Below are positions 34,628-47,530 of a stretch of 64,000 nucleotides of DNA, piece after piece. The notes beneath the pieces are model-generated. The model did no database searches and was not told the origin of the DNA. It worked only from the letters and a program-made list of their open reading frames with translations. Origin of the DNA: Mimachlamys varia (taxonomy: Eukaryota > Mollusca > Bivalvia > Pectinida > Pectinidae); the NCBI GenBank assembly GCA_947623455.1, contig OX392529.1:60345186-60409185 (forward strand). The letters are read 5' to 3'. Position 1 is the stretch's first letter; every line of letters starts with the position of its first letter. The position numbers and the translations under genes were made by a program.

Positions 34628-34930
34628 GATAAACGTGACGATTTCAATTTTCCGATTGCGAACTTTCCCTTTCTTGATAGTCTCTGCTTTCCCAAAAATA
34701 AGGTGTTTACATGTCGCAGTTGATTGGTTATTTTACCGTTTTCACTTTGATTACGTTGACTTGGATGTGACCAAGTTTTACATGGAGGGTGTCTTCGATG
34801 AAGCAGAAGACGCTTACTCTTTCGGAACACCTAGTTTTATTCTTTTGTTCACATTTTGCCCCTAGTTAACTCAATTTTAGTTCGGATTATGGTTTTGTTG
34901 TAACTTCGGTATTCTCAGATGTTTTTTTGA
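34628..34930 (+). pseudogene. RT-element copy E, internally deleted
   Basis: Starts with codons of the FNFPIVNFPFLDS segment (GACGATTTCAATTTTCCGAT), then GTTTACATGTCGCAGTTGAT, jumps to TACGTTGACTTGGATGTGAC and the conserved block. The frame 34635-34865 keeps VDLDVTKFYMEGVFDEAEDA open. The tail is complete to TATTCTCAGATG near 34921. Confidence 0.82.
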
Positions 34931-35159
34931 AAGACTTATATTATATCCCTACATTTCTCATTATTCAAACGCCCACATGAGAGTGATATCTTGTATGTCG
35001 AGAGGATAAGATGATGCTACATGTAATTTTCTATTTTTTCAAGCTTGATCAAATGTTTTTTCTACTTTTTTTTTTTGCCTTTTTAATTTTCAAAGAGATA
35101 AGTAAATACAAATATCAATGATTGTTTTCTAAAATCCCAGGGAGAATTATAATACTATA
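34931..35159. other. Short AT-rich spacer
   Basis: T runs; nothing recognised. Confidence 0.35.
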
Positions 35160-36450
35160 CTGCACAATATCCTGTCAAAACAAAGGATCAGCCAAACACA
35201 CCGAGTAGTATATGTACTTGTTACCCTGTTATCACCTATAGTCTGTCATAACAAAGGATCAGCCAACACATCGTGTAGTATCTGTACTTGTTACCCTGTT
35301 ATCACCTGTAGCCTGTCATAACAAAGGATCAACCAAAACACATCGTGTAGTATCTGTACTTATTACCCTGTTATCACCTGTAGGCTATCATAACAAAGGA
35401 TCGACCAAACACATCGTGTAGTATCTGTACTTGTTACCCTGTTATCACCTGTAGCCTGTCATAACAAAGGATTAACCAACACACATCGTGTAGTATCTGT
35501 ACTTATTACCCTGTTATCACCTGTAGTCTGTCATAACAAAGGATCAACCACAACACATCGTGTAGTATCTGTACTTGTTACCCTGTTATCACCTGTAGCC
35601 TATCATAACAAAGGATCAGCCAACACATCGTGTAGTATCTGTACTTGTTACCCTGTTATCACCTGTAGCCTATCATAACAAAGGATCAGCCAACACATCG
35701 TGTAGTATCTGTACTTGTTACCCTGTTATCACCTGTAGCCTATCATAACAAAGGATCAACCAAACACATCGTGTAGTATCTGTACTTGTTACCCTGTTAT
35801 CACCTGTAGTCTGTCATAACAAAGGATCAACCAAACACATCGTGTAGTATCTGTACTTGTTACCCTGTTATCACGTGTAGTCTGTCATAACAAAGGATCA
35901 ACCAAACACATCGTGTAGTATCTGTACTTGTTACCCTGTTATCACCTGTAGCCTGTCATAACAAAGAATTAACCAAAACACAACGTGTAGTATCTGTACT
36001 TGTTACCCTGTTATCACCTGTAGCCTGTCATAACAAAGGATCAGCCAACACATCGTGTAGTATCTGTACTTGTTACCCTGTTATCACCTGTAGTCTGTTA
36101 TAACAAAGGATCAACCAAACACATCGTGTAGTATCTGTACTTGTTACCCTGTTATCACCTGTAGTCTGTTATAACAAAGGATCAACCAAACACATCGTGT
36201 AGTATCTGTACTTGTTACCCTGTTATCACCTATAGCCTGTCAAAACAAAGGATCAACCAAACACATCGTGTAGTATCTGTACTTGATACCCTGTTATCAC
36301 CTGTAGCCTATCATAACAAAGAATCAACCAAACACATCGTGTAGTATCTGTACTTGTTACCCTGTTACCACCTGTAGTCTGTCATAACAAAGGATCAACC
36401 AACACATCGTGTAGTATCTGTACTTGTTACCCTGTTATATCAAGTGTAGC
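35160..36450. repeat. About 71-bp minisatellite, about 18 copies
   Basis: Constant words CATCGTGTAGTATCTGTACT, GTTACCCTGTTATCACCTGT and CATAACAAAGGATCA. Unit length varies from 69 to 73 through CAAC/CAAAC/CAAAAC changes. Variation GCCTGTC/GTCTGTC/GCCTATC marks individual copies. Confidence 0.95.
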
Positions 36451-36739
36451 CCGTCAAGTCTGATTTGCTTGGAAAGTGTTACATCCTCAACAACTACAAT
36501 AGCGAAGACAATCCTACTAAAAACAGACTTGACATTTCGTGACGATGCCAGTTTTGACGCATGTAAACGAATTAAGAATAGTGTATTTATTTGACAATGA
36601 AGATAATACTTGCTTGCGTGATGACTCCGTATTTTCGTTAACTGCAAATATAAATTAGGTTGTTTGTTATATAAGATAACCTTTCTCTATGTTGGTGTCT
36701 ACAACAACGTCATCAAAGGCTTGCTTATCATGGATGATG
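36451..36739. other. Short spacer, no gene seen
   Basis: No coding motif recognised; a 70-codon minus frame lacks any signature. Confidence 0.35.
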
Positions 36740-36955
36740 AATATCAATATACTGAAGATAATGAACAGCTTTATATCGCTTATCAGCTTAATAAACAGAA
36801 GATAATGACCAGGAACTATCTTTATATCGCTTATCAGCTTAATATACTGTAGATACTGACCAGGAACTATCTTTATATCGTTTATCAGCTTAATATACTG
36901 TAGATAATGACCATGAACTATCTTTATATCGCTTATCAGTTTAATCAATGATGAC
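36740..36955. repeat. 51-bp tandem repeat, about 4 copies
   Basis: CTTTATATCGCTTATCAGCT recurs near 36770, 36821, 36872 and 36923. Because 51 is a multiple of three, frames on both strands stay open here. Confidence 0.92.
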
Positions 36956-36962
36956 TTATTAC

Positions 36963-38154
36963 GTCACCTGAGACTAAGTCTCAATTGACCTATTGCAATG
37001 GCCCTTTGTCCGCCGTCGTGATTGTCCGTCGTAAACAATTTACATTTTTGACTTCTTCTCCAAAACCACTGAGCCAAATGTCTTGATTTGACATGAACCT
37101 TCCCTAGCCAAAAATCTTCTTCTCGATACCCAGATATGCTGAAACCAAAATACTATTCACCAATGGAAAGGTTTTAAGGTGCTTTATCAAAATTGTGAAT
37201 TTCAGGACCCCCAGGCTTCAGGTTCCCCATTGGCGAGGGGGTGAAACTTACTATAGTTGATATAGGAAAACGACACTTTTGGATATATTTTGTTCATTTC
37301 CAGTTGGAGATAATTGAAACTGGTTGGAATAATAACCAGGAGATGACGGTTTGATGTTGGAAAAATTTCCAGACCATGATATGCTGGAATGGAAAGCCTT
37401 AAGGTGCTTTGTCAAAATTGTGAATTGCATGCCCCAAAACTTCAGGTTCCCTCCTAGGGAAGGGTGAAGTTTTTAGTTAATATAGAAAATGATACGTTTG
37501 ATTGTATTTTGTTTATTTCCAGTTGGAAATAATTCAAACTTGATTGGAATTACAACCAATGAAATGACAGATTAATATTGGAAGAATTTCGAATCTGCCC
37601 TACCTGGTCAATTTGGCTAAAATTTCAACGATCTTCTTCTTCAGATCCAGATGTGCTGGAATTACATTATAGATGGAAGGGTCTTAAGGTACTTTATCAA
37701 AATTGTGGATTTCATACCCCCAGGCGTCAGGTCCCCTCTTTGAGAGGGATTGAATTTTGCTATAATTCTTAGAGGAAATTGGGTAAAGTTATTGATCTTT
37801 ATCAGAGTAACATAACATTTGTCTAGAGGTTCAGTTCACAGAAATACATACTGAGGTCGAAAACCAAAGTGCAAGGTCAAGGTCACTGTATCAAAGATCA
37901 AGGTTAAATTGTGTAGCTTTTTACTTATGAACATTATGTTATGACACTGTGATGCAAAGTTGGTTTGAATCAAGCAAGGAGTCCACTGATCGAAAGTCAT
38001 GGTCACTGGGTCAAAGGTCAAGGTCAGTTTTATATCTTTTCACTTATATAGAGTTATAAACAGGGTCCTATTTACCTGTGTTTAGCTCAAAAGTAAATAA
38101 CGATTTCAGCAACAATAAAAGTTCTTGGTTCTAATTCATCAAAACTCAGGTGAC
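36963..38154. mobile_element. Dispersed bivalve-type element ended by GTCACCTGAG / CTCAGGTGAC
   Basis: Perfect 10-bp inverted ends at 36963-36972 and 38145-38154. The interior begins with CTTTGTCCGCCGTCGTGATT and CTTCTCCAAAACCACTGAGC, then three diverged direct copies of a ~240-bp block with TTAAGGTGCTTTATCAAAAT and CAGGTTCCC (near 37175, 37410, 37685), then CAAGGTCAAGGTCACTG boxes. Texture and ends match repeats common in bivalves; no transposase visible. Confidence 0.7.
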
Positions 38155-38177
38155 CGTTCACCCCCATGGGTCTCTTA

Positions 38178-38642
38178 TTGCCTTAAAATCTTCTCTTTGG
38201 TGGAGTTCAGAAAGATGACTTTACTTTAAAACCATGGTTATCTGTATTATTTTTGGTTTGAAAAGCTAAACCTTGATACTTTAAAAGCGTTAGAAATTTG
38301 ATAGAACACATTGAATAATGTATGGCTGCCATATAAGACGGTTTAGGCGGACCTTGGACGACGTGATTTCTATTCCAGTGTTTGTCTGGCTAGGTGTTTT
38401 ATTCAGTAGCTCGTCAACATCCGTGATGGAAGTGATATAAAAAGCCATATAAATAGTAATTGATACTTTTCTTATAGTCTATGTGAATTTAAACATATAA
38501 ATTTCCATACATCACCTTTATTGATGTTTTCCATCATGACTATGTCGTTATCGAAGACTATATAAGACCAATAACAGAACACTAGCCTACGTGATTAACG
38601 CGCAACGATAGAGGGTAATGTGTTGCAGAAAACCTTTCCAAA
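38178..38642. other. Spacer, no gene seen
   Basis: No coding or repeat signature recognised. Confidence 0.4.
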
Positions 38643-39066
38643 GTAATGTCAATACACAGACGGCTCTAGTCGATAGTCGGTGATTGCAGTAATGTCAATA
38701 CACAGACGGCTCTAGTCGATAGTCGGTGATTGCAGTAATGTAAATACACAGACGGCTCTAGTCGATAGTCGGTGATTGCAGTAATGTCAATACACAGGCG
38801 GCTCTAGTCGATAGTCGGTGATTGCAGTAATGTCCATACACAGGCGGCTCTAGTCGATAGTCGGTGATTGCAGTAATGTCAATACACAGGCGGCTCTAGT
38901 CGAAGTGATAGTCGGTGATTACAGTAATGTCAATACACAGACGGCTCTAGTCGATAGTCGGTGATTGCAGTAATGTCAATACACAGGCGGCTCTAGTCGA
39001 GGTGATAGTCGGTGATTGCAGTAATGTCAATACCCAGGCGGCTCTAGTCGAAGTGATAGTCGGTGA
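38643..39066. repeat. 46-bp minisatellite, about 9 copies
   Basis: Words GTAATGTCAATACACAG, CGGCTCTAGTCGATAGTCGG and TGATTGCA. Three copies carry a 5-bp extra (TCGAAGTGATAG or TCGAGGTGATAG), all in the right half. Confidence 0.94.
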
Positions 39067-39194
39067 TAGTATGTTTTACTGCTGCGTGCATGCACTTCAC
39101 CACATACGTCACCATGAATACCACGCGTGGTGGTGTAAGACGCTTCTATGTGCGGCTTCAGGTCATTCAATTAAAACCATGTGGTCATTCTAAG

Positions 39195-39425
39195 GACAGT
39201 CCCTCGATCTGTCTAGGTGTAGTATTAGAATATATTTGGACGAAATGCCGCGCTACGTTTTTGACAGCTGACTTCTCTTAACTTGCCCTATTTTGGGTAG
39301 TGAGCGGAATTCAGCGGTCAGAACACGGACACACGGTTAATGTACTCTTTGCTTGACAAAAGAAACAGACGTTTTCGAAAGCTCGCAAATGAAGTTTTCA
39401 ATTCTTGTTTGTGTACAAAACAAAC
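39195..39425 (-). repeat. Dispersed repeat R1, uninterrupted copy (MITE empty site)
   Basis: The reverse complement matches 23949-24084 joined directly to 24615-24704. At 39285-39300 the junction reads CCCAAAAT only once on the minus strand, where the other copy carries the 522-bp MITE between two CCCAAAAT. Directly downstream (minus sense) of the RT-element 5' coding part. Confidence 0.88.
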
Positions 39426-39439
39426 TCATTCATACCAAA

Positions 39440-40480
39440 CTGATGAATATTATTCCTCATATTTGAATGTAATAGTGTTTGGAAACCAGGATCAGGTTAT
39501 TAAATGCATTGTCTGCAGACACAACCATATACTTATCATGAAGGTCGTTGACTGTCGTTCGAACATCGGGGTCAAGAAATATTGACTTGTGTTTAGTTTT
39601 CACTTTGTATCGCAAACTGCTTATTCTTTTCTGAAAAGAGTACCTGATAGATTGAACCCACTCTATATCCAATTCAGCATGTTCACGTTTCGCCCATTGT
39701 CTGGCGTAATATTCCACATACACAGTACATAAGAATCTTGAAATTCATATTCATATATTGATGGATTGAGTCTCGCGATATCTAGGCCCTTTCATGAAAA
39801 GCTCCCTTAGCTTTATGTTAGGGATGATATTCAGATTGTCAGTTTCTATGTGTCGAGGAGGACCATGGAAATATGGGGATGGAGAACATGCACATGCTAA
39901 AGGAGGGGTTATTCTAAGGTCATCTGTGTTCAATTGTTGCAGTGTTTGCTTGTAATTGGAAAGCTTAGTTGCAATATGTACAGAATAACTGTAGGAAGTG
40001 ATAGGTGATCTTATATATCGGAAGTACGGTGGTATGTTAGCTTGAATAGACTTTTAGTGCAAGCTATTTCTGATGTTAATGGCATGAATGCCCTTGTTGG
40101 CGAATTCGACTTTCATAAAATGTTGAGTCGCTGGTGGATCATGGCTGTCCGTTTGCTCAAGCCGAATTGGTCGAATTTCTGCCACATCATCAATAATCTG
40201 TTGGAGCCTTGACGCTAGTTTCCATAAGTCATATTCAATGGTTTGCCGTTTAATATCAAATATATTCCACGAGTATGGCAGATTTTTTTTGTATATTTTC
40301 ACGAGTGCGTAGTACGAGTTTAAGCATTCTCATCTTCCTGTTCATTACTTATAAAATCTTTCAGCAGTATCTCTTCAGTATCTACTGCTGTTGCCATTTC
40401 TTCAAGATCACCTTTGCCCAATAGACAAGTTCTAGCAGAGAACAACAATGTCGAGCCTTAAATGCAAGGGAACAATGGGG
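39440..40480 (-). pseudogene. RT-element copy F, N-terminal coding region
   Basis: Minus strand, read with a few frame breaks: a segment ending MATAVDTEEILLKDF (about 40396), then KNLPYSWNIFDIKRQTIEYD and DPPATQHFMKVEFANKGIHA (40302-40054), CSPSPYFHGPPRHIETDNLN (39933-39751) and finally YARQWAKREHAELD and DKYMVVSADNAFNN (39723-39457), the last a form of VVPADKA-NN in related elements. This is the region upstream of the RT palm. It lacks the palm itself and is joined instead to repeat R1. Matching blocks occur at 50186-50690. Role (endonuclease, linker or other) is not evident from the sequence. Confidence 0.8.
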
Positions 40481-41052
40481 GAGTTCGATTCGATCAAGGA
40501 GAACAACTCATACAACAGTTCAGGTGTAATGTGAAAAAATGAAACGAATGGAAAACTTCCCACCATTGAAATCTACGGCGGGTCACTTTTTCACGTTTCG
40601 AATTACAGAAATATCAAGTGGGGTCATTTTTCTACAGATGGCCGTGTAAGATTTCTACTATGAAATAACGACCCCGGGTAACTTTCGCCACGTAGATAAA
40701 TGACTCCGTGTAGTTTTTTGTTGTTGTTGGGTAACTTTTTTACGTTTCACTGACAAAACTTTATATTTTTACTACAAAATCTTATATTTTCACTGTTCAT
40801 CACTGCAGTTTTACCAGTTCGAGAACTTTCTATATTTCACAGGCAAAAATGTAATAGCATTAAAAGAGGAACAAGTTTTAAGATTATTTACAGTAACCAT
40901 TTATTACGTTATAAGTACTAGGTCGACTTCTGTTGATACTGTAAACAATGAAATTGGCCAATTTAACAGCAATGAAGAATTCAAGGCGATGACCATTACA
41001 TTCCGTCAATGATCGATAATCTATACTCCTCAAAATAGTTTAGTGTCGCATT
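40481..41052. other. Spacer, no gene seen
   Basis: Nothing recognised; may include diverged upstream parts of copy F. Confidence 0.35.
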
Positions 41053-44000
41053 TCCTATAATATAGATTAGGGTACTCCTGTGTGGTTATAATAGTCTAGG
41101 GTACTCCTGTGTGGTTATAATAGTCTAGGGTACTCCTGTATGGTAATAATACATTAGGGTACTCCTGTATGGTAATAATAGATTAGGGTACTCCTGTGTG
41201 GTTATAATAGATTAGGGTACTCCTTTGTGGTAATAATAGATTAGGGTACTCCTTTGTGGTAATAATAGATTAGGGTACTCCTTTGTGGTAATAATAGATT
41301 AGGGTACTCCTATGTGGTAATAATACATTAGGGTACTCCTGTATGGTAATAATAGATTAGGGTACTCCTGTGTGGTAATAATACATTAGGGTACTCCTGT
41401 ATGGTAATAATAGATTAGGGTACTCCTGTGTGGTAATAATAGATTAGGGTACTCCTGTGTGGTAATAATAGACTACGGTACTCCTGTATGGTAATAATAG
41501 ATTAGGGTACTCCTGTATGGTAATAATATATTAGGGTACTCCTGTATGGTAATAATAGATTAGAGTACTCCTGTATGGTAATAATAGATTAGGGTACTCC
41601 TGTGTGGTAATAATAGATTAGGGTACTACTGTCTGGTTATAATATATTAGGGTACTCCTATGTGGTAATAATAGATTAGGGTACTCTTGTGTGGTAATAA
41701 TAGATTAGAGTACTCCTGTGTGGTAATAATACATTAGAGTGCTCCTGTGTGGTTATAATAGATTAGGGTACTCATGTGTGGTAATAATAGATTAGGGTAC
41801 TCTTGTGTGGTAATAATAGATTAGGGTACTCTTGTGTGGTAATAAAAGATTAGGGTACTCCTATGTGGTAATAATACATTAGGGTACTCCTGTGTGGTAA
41901 TAATAGATTAGGGTACTCCTTTGTGGTAATAATAGATTAGGGTACTCCTGTGTGGTAATAATAGATTAGAGTACTCCTGTGTGGTAATAATACATGAAGG
42001 TACTCCTGTATGGTAATAATAGATTAGGGTACTCCTGTGTGGTAATAATAGATTAGGGTACTCCTGTGTGGTAATAATAAATTAGGGTACTCCTGTGTGG
42101 TAATAATAGATTAGGGTACTCCTGTGTGGTAATAATACATTAGGGTACTCCTGTATGGTAATAATACATTAGGGTACTTCTGTGTAGTTATAATAGATTA
42201 GGGTACTCCTGTATGGTAATAATAGATTAGGGTACTCCTGTGTGGTAATAATACATTAGGGTATTCCTGTATGGTAATAATACATTAGGGTACTTCTGTG
42301 TAGTTATAATAGATTAGGGTACTCCTGTGTAGTAATAATAGATTATGGTACTCCTGTGTGGTAATAATACATTAGGGTACTCCTGTATGGTAATAATACA
42401 TTAGGGTACTTCTGTGTAGTTATAATAGATGAGGGTACTCCTGTATGGTAATAATAGATTAGGGTACTCCTGTGTGGTAATAATACATTAGGGTAAACCT
42501 GTATGGTAATAATAGATTAGGGTGCTCCTGTGTGGTAATAATACATTAGAGTACTCCTGGGTGGTAATAATAGATTAGGGTACTCCTGTGTGGTAATAAT
42601 ACATTAGAGTACTCCTGTGTGGTAATAATAAATTAGGGTACTCCTGTGTGGTAATAATAGACTAGGGTGCTCCTGTGTGGTAATAATAGATTAGGGTACT
42701 CCTGTGTGGTAATAATAGATTAGGGTGCTCCTATGTGGTAATAATAGATTAGAGTACTCCTGTATGGTAATAATAGATTAGAGTACTCCTGTATGGTAAT
42801 AATAGATCAGGGTACTCCTGTGTGGTAATAATAGATTAGGGTACTCCTGTGTTGTAATAATAGATTAAGGTACTCCTGTATGGTAATAATAGATTAGGGT
42901 ACTCCTGTATGGTTATAATAGATTAGAGTACTCCTGTGTGGTAATAATAGATTAGAGTACTCCTGTGTGGTAATAATAGATTAGGGTACTCCTATATGGT
43001 TATAATAGATTAGGGTACTCCTGTATGGTTATAATAGATTAGGGTACTCCTGTGTGGTAATAATAGATTAGGGTACTCCTGTATGGTAATAATAGACTAG
43101 GGTACTCCTGTGTGGTAATAATACATTAGAGTACTCCTGTGTGCTAATAATACATTAGAGTACTCCTGTGTGGTAATAATACATTAGGGTACTCCTGTGT
43201 GGTAATAATAGATTAGGGTACTCCTGTGTGGTAATAATAGATTAGAGTACTCCTGTATGGTTATAATAGATTAGAGTACTCCTGTGTGGTAATAATAGAT
43301 TAGGGTACTCCTGTATGGTAATAATAGACTAGGGTACTCCTGTGTGGTAATAATACATTAGAGTACTCCTGTGTGCTAATAATACATTAGAGTACTCCTG
43401 TGTGGTAATAATACATTAGGGTACTCCTGTGTGGTAATAATATATTAGGGTACTCCTGTGTGGTAATAATAGATTAGAGTACTCCTGTATGGTAATAATA
43501 GATTAGAGTACTCCTGTGTGGTAATAATAGATTAGAGTACTCCTGTGTGGTAATAATACATTAGGGTACTCCGGTATGGTAATAATAGATTAGGGTACTC
43601 CTGTGTGGTAATAATAGATTAGGGTACTCCTGTGTGGTAATAATAAATTAGGGTACTCCTGTGTGGTAATAATAGATTAGGGTACTCCTGTGTGGTAATA
43701 ATAGATTAGGGTACTCCTGTATGGTAATAATACATTAGGGTACTTCTGTGTAGTTATAATAGATTAGGGTACTCCTGTATGGTAATAATAGATTAGGGTA
43801 CTCCTGTGTGGTAATAATACATTAGGGTACTCCTGTATGGTAATAATACATTAGGGTACTTCTGTGTAGTTATAATAGATGAGGGTACTCCTGTATGGTA
43901 ATAATAGATTAGGGTACTCCTGTGTGGTAATAATACATTAGGGTACTCCTGTATGGTAATAATAGATTAGGGTGCTCCTGTGTGGTAATAATACATTAGA

Positions 44001-45645
44001 GTACTCCTGTGTGGTAATACTAGATTAGGGTACTCCTGTGTGGTAATAATACATTAGAGTACTCCTGTGTGGTAATAATAGATTAGGGTACTCCTGTGTG
44101 GTAATAATAGACTAGGGTGCTCCTGTGTGGTAATAATAGATTAGGGTACTCCTGTGTTGTAATAATAGATTAGGGTACTCCTGTGTGGTAATAATACATT
44201 AGAGTACTCCTGTATGGTTATAATAGATTAGAGTACTCCTGTGTGGTAATAATAGATTTGGGTACTCCTGTATGGTAATAATAGATTAGGGTACTCCTGT
44301 ATGGTAATAATAGATTAGGGTACTCCTGTATGGTAATAATAGACTAGGGTACTCCTGTGTGGTAATAATACATTAGAGTACTCCTGTGTGGTAATAATAG
44401 ATTAGGGTACTCCTGTGTGGTAATAATAGATTAGGGTACTCCTGTGTGGTAATAATACATTAGAGTACTCCTGTTTGGTAATAATAGATTAGAGTACTCC
44501 TGTATGGTAATAATAGATTAGGGTACTCCTGTATGGTAATAATAGACTAGGGTACTCCTGTGTGGTAATAATACATTAGAGTACTCCTGTGTGGTAATAA
44601 TAGATTAGGGTTCTGCTGTGTGGTAATAATAGATTAGGGTACTCCTGTGTGGTAATAATACATTAGAGTACTCCTGTGTGGTAATAATAGATTAGGGTAC
44701 TCCTGTGTGGTAATAATAGATTAGGGTACTCCTGTGTGGTAATAATACATTAGAGTACTCCTGTGTGGTAATAATACATTAGAGTACTCCTGTGTGGTAA
44801 TAATAGATTAGGGTTCTGCTGTATGGTAATAATAGATTAGAGTACTCTTGTGTGGTAATAATAGATTAGGGTACTCCTGTGTGGTAATAATACATTAGAG
44901 TACTCCTGTGTGGTAATAATACATTAGAGTACTCCTGTGTGGTAATAATACATTAGGGTACTCCTGTGTGGTAATAATACATTAGGGTACTCCTGTGTGG
45001 TAATAATAGATTAGAGTACTCCTGTATGGTAATAATAGATTAGAGTACTCCTGTGTGGTAATAATAGATTAGGGTACTCCTGTATGGTAATAATAGATTA
45101 GAGTACTCCTGTATGGTAATAATAGATTAGAGTACTCCTGTGTGGTAATAATAGATTAGGGTACTCCTGTATGGTAATAATACATTAGGGTACTCCTGTG
45201 TGGTAATAATAGATTACGGTACTCCTGTGTGGTAATAATACATTAGGGTACTTCTGTGTAGTTGTAATAGACTAGGGTGCTCCTGTGTGGTAATAATAGA
45301 TTACGGTACTCCTGTGTGGTAATAATACATTAGGGTACTTCTGTGTAGTTATAATAGATTAGGGTACTCCTGTGTGGTAATAATAGATTAGGGTACTCCT
45401 TTGTGGTAATAATAGATTAGAGTACTCCTGTATGGTTATAATAGATTAGGGTACTCCTGTGTGGTAATAATAGATTAGGGTACTCCTGTGTGGTAATAAT
45501 AGATTAGGGTGCTCCTGTGTGGTAATAATAGATTACGGTTCTCCTGTGTGGTAATAATACATTAGGGTACTCCTGTATGGTAATTATAGATTAGGGTACT
45601 CCTGTGTGGTAATAATAGATTAGGGTACTCCTGTGTGGTAATACT
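41053..45645. repeat. 29-bp minisatellite, about 158 copies, with long-range duplications
   Basis: Unit words ATTAGGGTACTCCTGTGTGG and TAATAATAG. Rare variants reveal structure: CTTCTGTGTAGTTATAATAG occurs at 42177, 42293, 42409 (116 bp, four units) and again at 43743, 43859. The stretch 42293-42560 repeats 1450 bp (50 units) downstream, and 42000-42200 repeats 1566 bp (54 units) downstream. GTGTGCTAATAATACATTAG occurs at 43140 and 43372, 232 bp (eight units) apart. Each unit contains one TTAGGG or TTAGAG but it is not a telomere array. Confidence 0.97.
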
Positions 45646-47361
45646 GCTATTCATCACAATTGACTCCACTTTAAGAGAAGATATAAAATAGATATTAAAA
45701 ACGTAATCGGTTTTTGTTAGCACCATTTTTACCTTTTCTGTAGATTTTAATGAAAGTGTGACATTGAATAGCCATTTACCAACAAATGTCTGTCTAACAT
45801 AACCAGATAGTTCTACATCTCAGTGCAAAGTTAAGCAATTCATAATATATATATGTAAAGTATGTACATGTACAGATATCAAGATATGCCACATGAAAGA
45901 GTAACTATTTCGTTTGAAGTCCTTACATGTTTTACTTACTGAAATCAAATAATGAGTAAAGTTGGCTTCAGAATTTCACACCTGTCTTTTAGACTAATTG
46001 CTAATGACGTAACAATGCATTTGCAATATAAATGATTTATAATAAACATATTAAATTGGATTGCTTTGGAGGAATCTGATCCTTGTAATCACTCACTGGA
46101 TCTAAACATCCAGAGCAGAACAGAACCGTTACTTCATGGCGTCTTGCACTCACAAATATTATATATTGTCATCTATAACTCCAAGCTTATTTACGATAAA
46201 TAAATTATATGTATGACGTCAACAGCAAGATCGTGTGAGTGACATGTTATGTAGATATAATCTCAATAAACTATTCCACAAGTGCAGTATCTGCTGTCCA
46301 GTCCTAGAAATCTTGCTGGTTAGCCATCAATCAATCGGCGGGAGGTTACATCAAACCACACTGTACTAACCCATACAAGTTCTAGTCGCGCCCCAGCCTG
46401 GCGCTCATTATACGGTGGTTTCCTGTAAATAGTGCATTGTGGGAATTAACACTTTTAAGAGACGTCAAGTTTTCATTAAGTTTAGAGCTTATCGGTACTG
46501 GATGACATGTGGGCAGTATGTTATGGCTTTCAATGCTTACATTCAATACATTGGTTTCAATAAGTATAATCATATAGATGTCATGTAAGTAGCAGTAGTG
46601 CTGGAAATCTTTCACCTATAAAACATTTTTACTAATAGCTGCTGTTAAAATAATCGTGTAAGCCAATACAAATCTGTAAAATATGGACGCTTAATATTTC
46701 ACGGTCGTCAGAACAACAGCAATCGTGGAAGCCATCAACAGTGGCCAGTTCTTTTGAAAGCAACGCCACCTTGCTAGAAATGGTAGAGACATATTATATG
46801 TATGCTTCCTCTCTCTAATGTCTGAAGGGGGGAATCGAAGTCCGCGTTCGTCACAGTTGATTCTTTTGTTTGCTGCTATTGATATCTACCAGGTAATATA
46901 GCAAAGGTGATTGTTTTGTTTGCTGACTCGTCTGACTACTATTAAAACATTGTCAAAGAATGCAATTATTGATAAATGAATATTAACGCTGACTGCAAAA
47001 AATCGTTCACGTGGCATTGTTATCCAAAATCAATATAAATAAGCCTATATAAGTACGACCTATTTGTATCTAAATAATGAATACCTTCTGTCCAAAATGC
47101 TTAGTAAATTATCAAAATAATCCATTGAGGGTTTGCTTATTATCTTTTCAACGTAAATATATTGAATAAAACATTTGAATGCTGTATCACTGTTCTATAT
47201 CATCTCTATGTCAAATGTATTCCCTTGAAAACAAATCTAGGTTGAACATGCAATCTTAAAAATTGAGGAATTTCTCACGCGTGAAAGAAATTTAAATACT
47301 ACTATATATCTATGTCAACTGTATGTCGAATTTATTTCCTTGAAAATAAAAAAGAGAAAAA
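45646..47361. other. AT-rich spacer, no gene seen
   Basis: 1.7 kb with no recognised family; small frames (for example 46382-46615 minus) have no motif. Confidence 0.4.
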
Positions 47362-47530
47362 AACGGGTGTCGTGGATGAAGCGGAAGACGCTTAATCTAC
47401 CGGAACATCTGATATTATTCTTTTGTCCTTTTTCAGTGGTCTTTTCATATTTTACCCACAGTTTAATCGATTTTGAGTTCGGAATGTGGTTTGGCTGTCA
47501 GTTCTGTATTCTCAGATTTTTTTCATACAA
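47362..47530 (+). mobile_element. RT-element 3' block and tail
   Basis: GGTGTCGTGGATGAAGCGGA and GACGCTTAATCTACCGGAAC, then TTTAATCGATTTTGAGTTCG and GTATTCTCAGATTTTTTTC. The tail is complete to its T run. Confidence 0.83.

Noticed and set aside
41053..45645. Telomere-like array because each unit contains TTAGGG
   Set aside because: TTAGGG occurs once per 29-bp unit and is often TTAGAG; this is not a telomeric hexamer repeat.
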